A stretch of 64,000 nucleotides of DNA from Planctomycetota bacterium (GCA_002746535.1 NVWA01000009.1:44483-108482), one strand, 5' to 3'; counted from the first letter of the stretch, positions 1 through 8,434 are shown. Notes: generated from the sequence alone by a model not told the origin. A program made the numbers and translations.

Positions 1-31
1 CGTTGCCATTAAATTATTGAAAAGGTTATAA
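1..31 (+). CDS. 3' end of an upstream gene of the respiratory operon (partial)
   Basis: The first bases read as an open frame ending in a TAA stop at 29-31, giving a C-terminus of VAIKLLKRL. The stop lies directly against the ATG of the cytochrome c gene at 32. This tight packing matches the ATGA overlaps between the next genes, so the fragment is probably the tail of another operon member. In Alternative Complex III plus caa3 loci the expected upstream genes would be act genes. Only ten codons are visible, so identity cannot be judged. Confidence 0.35.
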   Translation, partial: VAIKLLKRL

Positions 32-934
32 ATGTCTACAAACTATAATGATGATAAATGTTGCTCAATGTGGAAGAAAATTCTTACCACAAGTTTTTGG
101 GTAATTTACCCTATTATGGGCGTCTGTTTTTTGCATGTGTTGTGGTTAATGAATGACCGTATGGATAATATTATGGTTAACTCAAATGAAATTTTTGAAA
201 AACCTGAGCCATTTAAAGATATTGAAGGTCCTTTGAGGGGTAATGTTATTAAGGGTGTAGATATTGCATTGTTAAAAACTCCTTCTGAAGAAATGATCGC
301 CAAAGGAGCAAAATTATATGCTTCAAAGTGTGTTACTTGTCATGGTTCGACAGGTGATAATGGAACCCTTCCAAATGCAAGAAAATTTGGAAAGGACCCT
401 TTTAAAAACGGGCGTGAGCTAAGCAATGTTTTTAAAACGATTACTACGGGAATTGCTGCTGGAGGTATGCCCCCTTTTGATACTGAAACGGCTGAAGATA
501 GAATTGCACTCGCACATCATATCCGTAGTTACTCCAAGCTGTCTCCTAAGGTTACAGATGAGGATATTAAGAAGTTAGATAAAGAATATAGTGTAACTGT
601 CGATAAGGGTGCTCCTCATCAAATTCCAATTGCTATGTCGATAGAAATTTTGGTCGAAGAGTCGAACGTTAAATCTTTAAATGTAAGTAAATTACTTGAT
701 CGTCTCCATATAGACGATGGAAAATCAGCAGAATTTTTAAAATCCGTTTCGAATAATTTAAAGAATACTCTAATTTCATTTAATAATAGTAAGGTTTGGA
801 AAACAGACTATTCATCATTTGTGAAATTTATTTCAGTAAATATTCAAAGTAGTGGTTTGCAATCAAAAATGTTAGTTATGGAAAAAGCTAAGCTTGACAA
901 GTTGCATAAGTATTTGGTGGAGCTTTATAAATGA
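32..934 (+). CDS. Membrane-anchored monoheme cytochrome c (ActE-like candidate)
   Basis: The 300-residue protein has an N-terminal membrane segment at about residues 17-40. A class I cytochrome c domain follows, with the heme-binding motif CVTCH at 100-104 and a likely axial Met146 in GGMPPF. The C-terminal third (about 200-300) has no recognisable motif. The heme domain should sit on the periplasmic face and pass electrons toward the oxidase encoded downstream. The gene overlaps the SCO gene by four bases (ATGA), and AAAAGG at 20-25 is a good ribosome site. In organisms that use Alternative Complex III, a monoheme cytochrome (ActE) precedes sco and the caa3 genes. That role is inferred from position; a generic cytochrome c is equally compatible with the sequence. 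Confidence 0.85.
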   Translation: MSTNYNDDKCCSMWKKILTTSFWVIYPIMGVCFLHVLWLMNDRMDNIMVNSNEIFEKPEPFKDIEGPLRGNVIKGVDIALLKTPSEEMIAKGAKLYASKCVTCHGSTGDNGTLPNARKFGKDPFKNGRELSNVFKTITTGIAAGGMPPFDTETAEDRIALAHHIRSYSKLSPKVTDEDIKKLDKEYSVTVDKGAPHQIPIAMSIEILVEESNVKSLNVSKLLDRLHIDDGKSAEFLKSVSNNLKNTLISFNNSKVWKTDYSSFVKFISVNIQSSGLQSKMLVMEKAKLDKLHKYLVELYK

Positions 935-1773
935 GATCTACAATTCTTTTGCTTTCCTTATTCTTTTTTAGTGTTGCATTTGGAGATGTGAAAAGAGAAA
1001 CCAAAGTAAAAAAATCTGGTATTGAAGAAAAGCTCGGTGAAATGATTGACCTAGCTTCGATTTCATTTTTTGATGAAGAGGGCAATAAAAAAACATTGAA
1101 AGAATATGCCGATGGAAAACCAATAGCTTTAGCTTTGGCCTTCTATAGATGTACCAGTATTTGCATGCCGTTTCTAAATGGTGTAAGTGAGTATGTTGAT
1201 GGTAGAAAAGGAACATTTAAGCCAGGCGAAGAATTCAAGCTATTAACTATAAGTTTTGATCCTGAAGAAGATCATGTACTTGCAAAAGAAAAAAAAGCTA
1301 ATCAGTTTGCAGCAATGAAAAACTCAGTACCTGAGAATTCATGGAGGTTTTTAACTGGTGACAAAGAAAGTATATCAGTTCTAACAGAAAAAGTTGGGTT
1401 TCATTATGTCAAAATGGGTGAAGGTGATTACAGACATCAATCTGCTTTAATATTTCTTTCCCCAAAAGGCAAGGTGGTTAGGTATATTCCAAGTAATAAT
1501 AGGGAGGGTAGAGACACTTATTTTAATCCGTTTTATGTTGATATGGCTGTTGCGGAATCCTATAAAGGAAATCCAGGCCCAGCATATGTGAGATTTTTGA
1601 ATACTTGTTTTAAATTTGAGCCAGCTAATAAACAATATACTTTAAAAGTTCTTCAGATTATGGGAGCTTTAATTACTTTGTGCGGGATTTTCTTATTCTT
1701 GACGGTCACAGTGCTTTCAAAGAAAAAAAAACCTGATGAAATAATATTTAAAGATGAAGGATCCGACGAATGA
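931..1773 (+). CDS. sco: SCO1/SenC-family copper chaperone for cytochrome oxidase
   Basis: This 280-residue protein belongs to the SCO/SenC thioredoxin-fold family, which delivers copper to the CuA centre of oxidase subunit II. The copper ligands are visible: CTSIC at residues 74-78 and the conserved His169 in DYRHQSA. It begins with a signal peptide (hydrophobic residues 4-17). It also has a second hydrophobic segment at about 240-262 followed by a lysine cluster, so it is probably anchored by its C-terminus with the copper domain in the periplasm. Most SCO proteins are anchored at the N-terminus only. It overlaps both neighbours by ATGA, indicating translational coupling with the cytochrome and coxA. 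Confidence 0.93.
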   Translation: MRSTILLLSLFFFSVAFGDVKRETKVKKSGIEEKLGEMIDLASISFFDEEGNKKTLKEYADGKPIALALAFYRCTSICMPFLNGVSEYVDGRKGTFKPGEEFKLLTISFDPEEDHVLAKEKKANQFAAMKNSVPENSWRFLTGDKESISVLTEKVGFHYVKMGEGDYRHQSALIFLSPKGKVVRYIPSNNREGRDTYFNPFYVDMAVAESYKGNPGPAYVRFLNTCFKFEPANKQYTLKVLQIMGALITLCGIFLFLTVTVLSKKKKPDEIIFKDEGSDE

Positions 1774-3437
1774 GTAATGGAGCAACAAGTCATATTTCTT
1801 ATTTGGATGTAGATAGAAAATATAAAGGACCTTTAAGCTTTTTAAACTGGCTTTGGTCGATTGATCATAAACGAATTGGTGTCATGTACCTATATACGGC
1901 ATTTCTATTCTTTTTAGTTGCCGTTGGTATTGGGGTATGTATTAAATTAGAAAAGATGTATCCAGGCCAACAATATTTTGATCCTGACACTTACAATCGT
2001 TTGTTTACGACACACTCGGTTATCATGATATTTCTTTTTATTATACCAGCCTTGCCTTCAATCTTCGGTAATTTCTTTTTGCCATTGATGATTGGTGCTA
2101 AGGATGTTAGTTTTCCTCGAATAAATTTACTTTCCTATTGGGTATATTTGCTAGGGGCATTAATTGCTTTGAGTGGATTGTTTTTTCATATACCAGAAGG
2201 GCATTGGATTGGAGGGGCAAATACTGGATGGACATTCACGCCGCCGTACAGTACGCAAGAAGGTGCCGCCGCGGTATCCACTACGTTGTTAGCAGCATTT
2301 ATTTTGGGCTGGGGTACAATATTAACGGGTATCAATTTCATAGTTACAATTCATAGAATGAGAGCGCCGGGTTTAACTTGGTTTAAGTTACCTCTTTTTG
2401 TTTGGGCTTCTTATGCAACCTCTTGGATAACCGTATTGGCTACACCAGTTGTTGGAATTACACTTATGCTGCAAGTACTAGAACGGTTTATGCCCATTGG
2501 TTGGTTTGATCCTGCCAAAGGTGGTGATCCTATATTATTTCAACACATGTTTTGGATTTATTCTCACCCTGCTGTATACGTAATGATTTTACCTGCTATG
2601 GGTGCAGTAACAGAAATTATAGCTGTTTTTTCTCAACGAACTATTTTTGGATATAAAGCAATAGCATTTTCTTCAATTGGTATTGCTGCTGTTGGGTATT
2701 TTGTATGGGCTCATCATATGTTCTTAGTAGGTATGAGCGAGACTGCTCAGTTCGTTTTTTCATTTTTTACATTTTTAGTTGCTATCCCAACTGCTATTAA
2801 AGTTTTTAACTGGACGGCAACATTATATAAAGGTTCCATTAAGTTAGATCCTCCAATGCTTTTTGCATTGGCATTTATTTTTAATTTTTCAATTGGTGGT
2901 TTAACAGGATTGTTCTTGGGTGCCTTAAGTGTTGATGTGCATTTGCATGATACGGACTTTGTTGTCGCACATTTTCATTACACCATGTTTGGTGGTGGTG
3001 GGTTTGGATTATTTGCTGCAGTACATTACTGGTATCCTAAAATGTTTGGGCGTATGTATAACATGTTGTTAGCAAAAATTTCCTTTTGGGTTTTATTTAT
3101 TGGTTTTAATACTCTATATATTCCGATGTTTTTGTTAGGCTTAATGGGTATGCCAAGGCGATACCATGATTATGTGTCTAGACCATATTTTGATGATTTG
3201 CAAAAATTGTCTAGTATTGGGGCGATGATATTGGCTACGGGTGTCATCCTTATGCTATTTAACTGGGCCTTTCATACAAAAAGAGGTAAAAAAGTAGGAG
3301 ATAATCCTTGGAATGGTAAAACGCTAGAATGGCAGACACAAACCCCGCCAGTATTATTTAATTTTGATGAAATTCCAATAGTTACAAAAGGACCATATGA
3401 TTATGGCGATGATCATGAGGGGAGCGATAAAAAATGA
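1770..3437 (+). CDS. coxA: Cytochrome c oxidase subunit I, A2-type heme-copper oxidase
   Basis: The 555-residue, about 12-helix protein is the catalytic subunit that reduces O2 at the heme a3-CuB centre. Visible ligands are His82 (low-spin heme), His266 and Tyr270 in YSHPAVY (264-270), the CuB pair His315-His316 in WAHHMF, and His401/His403 in VAHFHYT. The motif YSHPAVY replaces the GHPEVY of A1-type enzymes, so the proton-gating glutamate is absent. A Tyr-Ser pair is the known signature of A2-type oxidases such as the caa3 enzymes of Thermus and Rhodothermus. The gene overlaps sco and coxC by ATGA. Subunit I comes before subunit II here, unlike the common II-I-III order. Confidence 0.97.
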   Translation: MSNGATSHISYLDVDRKYKGPLSFLNWLWSIDHKRIGVMYLYTAFLFFLVAVGIGVCIKLEKMYPGQQYFDPDTYNRLFTTHSVIMIFLFIIPALPSIFGNFFLPLMIGAKDVSFPRINLLSYWVYLLGALIALSGLFFHIPEGHWIGGANTGWTFTPPYSTQEGAAAVSTTLLAAFILGWGTILTGINFIVTIHRMRAPGLTWFKLPLFVWASYATSWITVLATPVVGITLMLQVLERFMPIGWFDPAKGGDPILFQHMFWIYSHPAVYVMILPAMGAVTEIIAVFSQRTIFGYKAIAFSSIGIAAVGYFVWAHHMFLVGMSETAQFVFSFFTFLVAIPTAIKVFNWTATLYKGSIKLDPPMLFALAFIFNFSIGGLTGLFLGALSVDVHLHDTDFVVAHFHYTMFGGGGFGLFAAVHYWYPKMFGRMYNMLLAKISFWVLFIGFNTLYIPMFLLGLMGMPRRYHDYVSRPYFDDLQKLSSIGAMILATGVILMLFNWAFHTKRGKKVGDNPWNGKTLEWQTQTPPVLFNFDEIPIVTKGPYDYGDDHEGSDKK

Positions 3438-4105
3438 GTGATAATGAAGGTGCATTTTTTTATGTAAGTGAAACCCCACATGCAGAGCACGTTGACCGAG
3501 AAGGTGATCGTCTGGCTATGTGGTTATTTCTATTCACAGAAATTTTATTGTTTGGCGCCTTATTTCTAGCTTATTCGGTATACCGTACGCAGTATATTGA
3601 TGATTTTGAAGAAGCTGCTTCGCATTTAAATACCACGGTTGGTACCGTCAATACACTTATTCTTTTGCTTTCAAGTCTAACCGTAGTAGTTTCGATTGTT
3701 GCAATACGAAAAGGAAATAAGATGTTAGCTGTTGCAATGATGTTTATAACCATTGTTTGTGGTGCTGCATTCTTAATTATTAAGTCATTTGAGTGGAAAG
3801 AAAAGTTTGCCCATGGTATTCAGCTATCACTAAAAACCACTGTTGATGCTGGTGGGGCATCTGAAATATTAGGTAATTTACCACATGGCCAACAAGTTTT
3901 TTATGGTCTATATTTTGTAATGACGGGTTTGCATGCATTACATGTTATTGTGGGGATGATAATATTTGCGATTGTAACGGTACTTATATTTAAAGATGTA
4001 ATAAATAAAAAAGATGTCGTGATACTGGAAAATACAGGCCTATATTGGCACATTGTTGATTTAATTTGGATTTTTCTGTTTCCATTATACTACTTAATAG
4101 GTTAA
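3434..4105 (+). CDS. coxC: Cytochrome c oxidase subunit III
   Basis: This 223-residue, five-helix membrane protein matches the short form of oxidase subunit III. It lacks the first two helices of the mitochondrial type, as is usual in caa3 and quinol oxidases. Recognisable segments are the LAMWLFLFTEILLF helix start and the GLHALHVIVGM motif near the C-terminus, followed by a WHIVDLIWIFLFPLYY last helix. Subunit III stabilises the catalytic subunit and may channel oxygen to it. The start codon overlaps the coxA stop (ATGA). The subunit IV gene follows after 11 bases. Confidence 0.95.
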   Translation: MSDNEGAFFYVSETPHAEHVDREGDRLAMWLFLFTEILLFGALFLAYSVYRTQYIDDFEEAASHLNTTVGTVNTLILLLSSLTVVVSIVAIRKGNKMLAVAMMFITIVCGAAFLIIKSFEWKEKFAHGIQLSLKTTVDAGGASEILGNLPHGQQVFYGLYFVMTGLHALHVIVGMIIFAIVTVLIFKDVINKKDVVILENTGLYWHIVDLIWIFLFPLYYLIG

Positions 4106-4116
4106 AGGATTTATAA

Positions 4117-4428
4117 ATGTCAGATCATCACGAAGTAGAAGAGCAACATCATGAACCTACTTATGGCACTCCAATTATAGTATTTTTAGGTTTAGTGGCC
4201 TTTACTTGTATTACTGTAGCATCTTCATCGTTAAATCTTACACGATCGGCGAGTGTTATTTTGGCCATGGTAATTGCAACGATGAAAGCTAGTTTAGTTT
4301 TGTATTTTTTCATGCATTTAAAATATGAAAAACCTTACTTTAAAGTATTTCTGTTTATAGCAGTACTTACATTAAGTGTTGTTTTCATGTGGACTTTTTT
4401 AGACTATCCTTTTAGGTTATATAATTAA
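4117..4428 (+). CDS. coxD: Cytochrome c oxidase subunit IV (prokaryotic CoxD/CtaF type)
   Basis: This small 103-residue protein has three predicted membrane helices (about 18-35, 43-65 and 72-95) and a His/Glu-rich N-terminus. It fits the prokaryotic subunit IV family, including the segment ATMKASLVLYFFMHLKYE typical of its second helix. Its role is assembly or stability of the oxidase. AAAGGA lies seven bases upstream of the ATG. It sits between subunit III and subunit II with very short gaps, so it is certainly part of the same transcript. Confidence 0.93.
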   Translation: MSDHHEVEEQHHEPTYGTPIIVFLGLVAFTCITVASSSLNLTRSASVILAMVIATMKASLVLYFFMHLKYEKPYFKVFLFIAVLTLSVVFMWTFLDYPFRLYN

Positions 4429-4430
4429 TT

Positions 4431-5474
4431 ATGGACAAAAAAGAATTCATTTCAGAAACATTCGGTGCTGCGTCTACGTTAGCTGAAAAAACAGATTTTG
4501 CGTTTTGGTTTATTTTTGGAGTCTCATTAGTATCTCTAATAGGTATCACTTGCTTCATGATTTTCTGTTGTATCCGATACAGCCGAAAGAGAAATCCAGT
4601 AGCAACAAATATTCATGGAAATGTTATACTAGAAACTCTTTGGACAGTCATACCGACGATCTTAGTTATGTTTATGTTCTGGTTTGGCTGGGAAGGTTAT
4701 CGCTATAGTAAAGTTGTTCCTGAAGGGGCCTTTCTAATCAATGTGACAGCATCTAAATGGAGTTGGACATTTGAGTACCCACGAAGTGATGGTGGAAAAA
4801 TGAAATACGCATCCGCTCAAAATATTCCCTCGGCTGCCGATGAAAGAATGGCAGGATCTAAAAAAGAATCTCAAGCGATGGTTGTTCCGATAAATACACC
4901 AATTAGAATAAACCTATTTTCAAAAGATGTTGTTCATAGTTTTTTTGTACCTAATTTCAGAGTAAAAGCTGACGCCATGCCAAAACCTTCCATCGATACG
5001 CCGAACTATCTTTGGTTTGAAGCGACTAAGTTAGGATTGTTTGACTTTCACTGTACTGAATATTGTGGTGTCGGTCATTCGCAAATGAGCGGTTTTGTAA
5101 AAGTTGTTTCTAAAGATGATTTCAAAATCTGGCTTAAAAATAAATCTGAGGAATCGATATTAATACAAAAAAATAACCCAGGATTCGTAATCTGGGAAAC
5201 CAATGGATGTGCTAGTTGCCATAGTAATGATGGTGATAATACAAATAAATTAGGGCCATCTTTTAAAGGGCTTTTAAAAAGAAAACGAAATGTAAGAAAT
5301 CCTGATGGAAGTGAAACAAAAGATATCGTAGCTGATTTTGAATACGTAAAAGAATCTATATTGTTCCCTAAAAGAAAAGTTGTTAGTGGGTTTCAAAATG
5401 TGATGACAGCGCAAGATCTGACAGATGAAGAAATAAAGCAAGTGTTTGAATATTTAAAAACGATACAAGACTGA
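4431..5474 (+). CDS. coxB: Cytochrome c oxidase subunit II with fused cytochrome c domain (caa3 type)
   Basis: The 347-residue protein has two N-terminal helices (about 25-50 and 66-88) and a periplasmic cupredoxin domain with the CuA ligands His169, Cys208, Cys212, His216 and Met219 (CTEYCGVGHSQM). A C-terminal cytochrome c domain carries CASCH at 260-264 and likely axial Met325. The fused heme makes this a caa3-type oxidase that can take electrons directly from a membrane partner such as Alternative Complex III. It starts two bases after the subunit IV stop. Placement of subunit II last among the core subunits is unusual. All metal ligands are present, so it should be functional. Confidence 0.97.
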   Translation: MDKKEFISETFGAASTLAEKTDFAFWFIFGVSLVSLIGITCFMIFCCIRYSRKRNPVATNIHGNVILETLWTVIPTILVMFMFWFGWEGYRYSKVVPEGAFLINVTASKWSWTFEYPRSDGGKMKYASAQNIPSAADERMAGSKKESQAMVVPINTPIRINLFSKDVVHSFFVPNFRVKADAMPKPSIDTPNYLWFEATKLGLFDFHCTEYCGVGHSQMSGFVKVVSKDDFKIWLKNKSEESILIQKNNPGFVIWETNGCASCHSNDGDNTNKLGPSFKGLLKRKRNVRNPDGSETKDIVADFEYVKESILFPKRKVVSGFQNVMTAQDLTDEEIKQVFEYLKTIQD

Positions 5475-5488
5475 GGTAATAGCCAAAA

Positions 5489-6532
5489 ATGGAAGAATTT
5501 TTTATACACCCAAATGCAGGACAAATTACGTTATCAACAGTTGTTCAAGCTGTTGCCAGTATGATTGTTATTCCATATTTATCATTGGCATTAGGTGGAG
5601 TTATAGTTGCTATAATTGCAGATCTTAGAGGCATGACTAAATCATGTGCCGTTAGAAGATCTTTTGCTGGCAATTTTGTTAAATCTATAGCAAATAATTT
5701 TGGAGTTGGATTTGTTTTAGGAGTTGTTCCTATCTTAGCAGTAGCATTCTCATTTTCACAGTTTATGTATGGTGCAGATTCTCCTGTCGTAAGTTATTTT
5801 TTATATGCAGCATTTTTTAATCTAGTTGGATTTTTATTCTTAGGTAAATATAAAGAAGTTTTTGATATTATTGGACATGTCGATGATTCAGAAAAGAATC
5901 ATCACTATTTAGAAGAAATTGGACTTGCTGAAATATATTCTGGTTTTGCTGCGGTTGCATTTCTTTTTCTAGGTGCCTTCTTTCTAATTGGTGGATATGC
6001 CATTGCGCTGGATCCAGAATTATGGCAACATGGATTTGTCGTAATCTTCTTATCAATTCAAGTATGGTTTAAATTCATTGCGTTTTTATGTGGTTCGTTT
6101 GCCTTTGCAGGTGTCAGTGTCTACTTTTTCTTTTGTGTTTGGACAGATACAGCCAAGGATATCTCCGAAAACTTAAAAAATATGGCGACTTTAGTGGGTG
6201 GTACATTAGCTCTTATTTTCACACCTCTGTTTACTCTTTTCACGGCCTTGCATTTAAAATGGATACCACGAACTGATTATTCTTTCGGCGTTGTCTTTTT
6301 TGCAGCTTTAGCTGTTATCACGTTATTTTTTGTACTTCATATGGCTTATTATACTATAGCTCACAGACATGTTGTTGCCGGTGCGATGGGTTTTGTTTTG
6401 TTTGTTTCTGCGTTTGTATTTTGTATTTTAGCGGATAGTTTTTCTTTAAACAATGCTGTTAGAGAGCATGTTGCTGAAATTACAAAAACAAGCGGTGATT
6501 CACATGACACTCATGGTGACGACGGCCACTAG
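5489..6532 (+). CDS. Polytopic membrane protein ending the caa3 operon; faintly CydA-like
   Basis: I do not recognise this 347-residue protein with certainty. It has about nine hydrophobic helices and a His/Asp-rich C-terminal tail (GDSHDTHGDDGH). The first 90 residues resemble the start of cytochrome bd subunit I in layout. A VIPYLSLALGGVIVAI helix is followed by a basic loop and then NNFGVGFVLGVV with a later FSFSQF, comparable to the INFAVGVATG and EFQFGTNW segments of CydA. The CydA heme ligand His in helix 1 and the GRQPW quinol loop are not visible, so it is unlikely to be an oxidase itself. It follows coxB by 14 bases with GAGG upstream and is probably an accessory or electron-entry subunit. 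The resemblance was judged by eye. Confidence 0.6.
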   Translation: MEEFFIHPNAGQITLSTVVQAVASMIVIPYLSLALGGVIVAIIADLRGMTKSCAVRRSFAGNFVKSIANNFGVGFVLGVVPILAVAFSFSQFMYGADSPVVSYFLYAAFFNLVGFLFLGKYKEVFDIIGHVDDSEKNHHYLEEIGLAEIYSGFAAVAFLFLGAFFLIGGYAIALDPELWQHGFVVIFLSIQVWFKFIAFLCGSFAFAGVSVYFFFCVWTDTAKDISENLKNMATLVGGTLALIFTPLFTLFTALHLKWIPRTDYSFGVVFFAALAVITLFFVLHMAYYTIAHRHVVAGAMGFVLFVSAFVFCILADSFSLNNAVREHVAEITKTSGDSHDTHGDDGH

Positions 6533-6611
6533 AAGATTGCTCTTAGCGCAAATAATTTTTATATTTCCTAATTAATCATAGTATAGGTCGCTAAATAATA
6601 CTTTAGGTCAG

Positions 6612-6639
6612 TTGACATAGAATGCGAGTAATCTAGAAT
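6612..6639 (+). promoter_or_regulatory. Sigma70-type promoter for the sugar isomerase gene
   Basis: TTGACA at 6612-6617 and TAGAAT at 6634-6639 are separated by 16 bases. The isomerase ATG lies 70 bases past the -10 box, and AGAGAGG at 6695-6701 serves as ribosome site. The site separates this gene from the respiratory operon. Confidence 0.6.
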
Positions 6640-6708
6640 ATTTACTTTTCATATATGTGGGGGGAAGGTCTAATTCTCCTTATAAAAAAATTATAGAGAG
6701 GTATTTAA

Positions 6709-7521
6709 ATGTCACGAAAAATTTCAGTTCAACTTTACAGTGTTAGAGAAGATTTAAAAAAGGATTATGAAGCCGGCATTCGTAAGATTTCTGATATGGG
6801 CTTTACACATGTGGAACCAGCAGGATTTCCAGGTTACACTGCCGAAAAAGCGGCTAAACTTTTTAAAGAATTAAATCTCGAGTCTCTAACGTGTCATGGA
6901 AATTTACCAATTGGCGAAGACAAAAATAAAATTATTGAAGAAGCGCAATTATTGGGCATTAAATATATTTATACCGGTTGCCCTCCTGGATATCCTGATT
7001 GTTTTAAATCTGTAGATGCCATTAAAGCTTTGGCCGATACATTTAATGAAGCTGCTGAGTTCGCTAGTCAATATGGAATCCAAGTTGGAAATCATAATCA
7101 TACCTATGAAATGTTGGACATTGATGGTAAACCGGCTTATGAGTATTTTCTTGAGGCGACTCCTGAAACTGTATTATGGGAAGCAGATATCTACTGGGTA
7201 ATGGCAGGTGGGCGATCTATTCCTGAATTCATTCAACGTTTAGGAAAACGAGCTGTAGCATTGCATTTTAAAGATGGCATCGTTGGTGCAACGGAACAAG
7301 AACTTGAGGTTCAACAATCTGATAGTGGATTGGTGGCTAAAGAAAGAGAATTCTTGCCAGCTGGGGAAGGTGAAGTGCCTTTGTTAGAAGCTTCCGAAGC
7401 AGCTATTGATACTGAAATTGCTGTGGTTGAGCTTGATTCCTATAATGGTAATATGATGGAAGCTATTCAAAAGAGCTATACGTATTTTACAAAAAATAAT
7501 ATTGCTAAGGGCAATGTATAA
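6709..7521 (+). CDS. Sugar phosphate isomerase/epimerase (xylose isomerase-like TIM barrel)
   Basis: The 270-residue protein fits the AP-endonuclease-2/xylose isomerase-like TIM-barrel family. Segments seen are the N-terminal ISVQLYSVREDL strand and helix, VGNHNHTYEM in the middle, LWEADIYWV, ALHFKDG and VVELDSYNG near the end. These are the positions that normally supply the divalent metal ligands (Glu, Asp, His, Glu). It probably isomerises or epimerises a sugar or inositol derivative, but the substrate cannot be read from the sequence. It is a single-gene unit with its own promoter and a clear ribosome site. A decayed gene follows it. Confidence 0.85.
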   Translation: MSRKISVQLYSVREDLKKDYEAGIRKISDMGFTHVEPAGFPGYTAEKAAKLFKELNLESLTCHGNLPIGEDKNKIIEEAQLLGIKYIYTGCPPGYPDCFKSVDAIKALADTFNEAAEFASQYGIQVGNHNHTYEMLDIDGKPAYEYFLEATPETVLWEADIYWVMAGGRSIPEFIQRLGKRAVALHFKDGIVGATEQELEVQQSDSGLVAKEREFLPAGEGEVPLLEASEAAIDTEIAVVELDSYNGNMMEAIQKSYTYFTKNNIAKGNV

Positions 7522-7563
7522 TCAGATCTAGAGTGTTGTTATCTATTATTTAGTAATTATTAA

Positions 7564-7949
7564 ATGAAATTAGAAATTGATGAAGTAGATTAAATTCTAA
7601 TATTTTTTCAACAGCCTCTTGGCGAAGCTACATCTGAACTTGGGAAATCAAAGACGAGAACTTTTATTTAAATAAAATAAATGGAATGTATAAATTACTA
7701 TCGAACGTTGGCCTGTTAGCAGATTGGTTTACAGGAAATCTTAGAATACCAAAAGAAAAAGAGTTACGGTAAATTCATTTGGGATTTGCGTCTGTTTATG
7801 AAGAAGAAATACATATAAAAATAGTAAAAGGCATTGTGCAAAAATTAAAAACAATTGATAATTGTTTAAATAAAAGAGATGAAGGCAAACTAGCTATAGA
7901 TATTTTTCCGGGTTCTGAGAATTATTTTGATGGTGATAATGATATCTAA
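7564..7949 (+). pseudogene. Decayed gene with two in-frame stops and a frameshift
   Basis: An ATG at 7564 opens MKLEIDEVD and meets a TAA at 7591-7593. Reading through it gives a frame continuing as QQPLGEATSEL to about 7637. The coding signal then shifts to the frame of 7641 (WEIKDENFYLNKING) and runs through MYKLLSNVGLLADWFTGN to a TAA at 7770-7772. It continues in the same frame as IHLGFASVYEEEIHIKIVKG down to the TAA at 7947-7949. The reconstructed product would be about 125 residues. The continuity of protein-like sequence across the lesions is the evidence for a pseudogene. I do not recognise the family. Confidence 0.5.
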
Positions 7950-8039
7950 GCTTAATTTATAGTCATTTTAACCCCTGCTCAATGCGATAAATTTTTAACA
8001 AATTATGCTAAAAATACCTTTAAGTAGGAAAAAATATAA

Positions 8040-8165
8040 ATTAAGCACGTATGGTCAATCTTTATAACACTTTTGATATCAATAGGTTATGGGTTATTTG
8101 ATGATGTTAAATGGCATCTCAGCTCTTTAGAGTTAAATAGTCCTTTTTTTATGACGTATAATTAA
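8040..8165 (+). pseudogene. Short hydrophobic coding remnant upstream of the cold-shock genes
   Basis: A frame without a usable start codon reads IKHVWSIFITLLISIGYG and continues to a stop at 8163-8165 (41 residues). It includes one likely membrane segment. It has no ribosome site and no ATG near its beginning, so it looks like the tail of a degraded gene rather than a working one. Between 7950 and 8039 I see nothing else. Confidence 0.25.
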
Positions 8166-8178
8166 TAAAATTCCTCGG

Positions 8179-8198
8179 AATTGCAGAAAACTGCAATT
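8179..8198 (+). promoter_or_regulatory. Stem-loop in the leader of the first cold-shock gene
   Basis: AATTGCAG at 8179-8186 and CTGCAATT at 8191-8198 form a perfect 8-bp stem with an AAAA loop. The stem ends 32 bases before the ATG and 20 bases before the TAGGAGAAG ribosome site. No T-run follows, so it is not an intrinsic terminator. A leader structure that influences translation with temperature is plausible, because cold-shock mRNAs are often controlled this way. Confidence 0.4.
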
Positions 8199-8230
8199 GA
8201 ATATTTATTAATCTATTAGGAGAAGTTGGT

Positions 8231-8434
8231 ATGAGTGCGGGTACAGTAAAATGGTTTAACACAACAAAAGGTTATGGATTTATAACTCCAGACGAAGGCG
8301 GTAAAGATTTATTTGTTCATCATTCAGATGTTAATTCTGAAGGTCATGTACAATTAGATGAAGGTCAAAAAGTAGACTTTGAAGTAGGTGAAGGTCAAAA
8401 AGGTCCTTGCGCTAAAAACGTAACAGCAAACTAA
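8231..8434 (+). CDS. csp: Cold-shock protein, copy 1 of 3
   Basis: The 67-residue protein is a single cold-shock domain. It has the RNA-binding motifs RNP1 (KGYGFI) and RNP2 (LFVHHSD), and a beta-barrel ending in KGPCAKNV. Such proteins bind single-stranded RNA and act as chaperones or antiterminators, though not always under cold. GGAGAAG lies upstream. Compared with copies 2 and 3 this protein has Ala3, the DE order in DEGGK and VDFE instead of VEYE. Its leader differs from the one shared by copies 2 and 3. Confidence 0.96.
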   Translation: MSAGTVKWFNTTKGYGFITPDEGGKDLFVHHSDVNSEGHVQLDEGQKVDFEVGEGQKGPCAKNVTAN

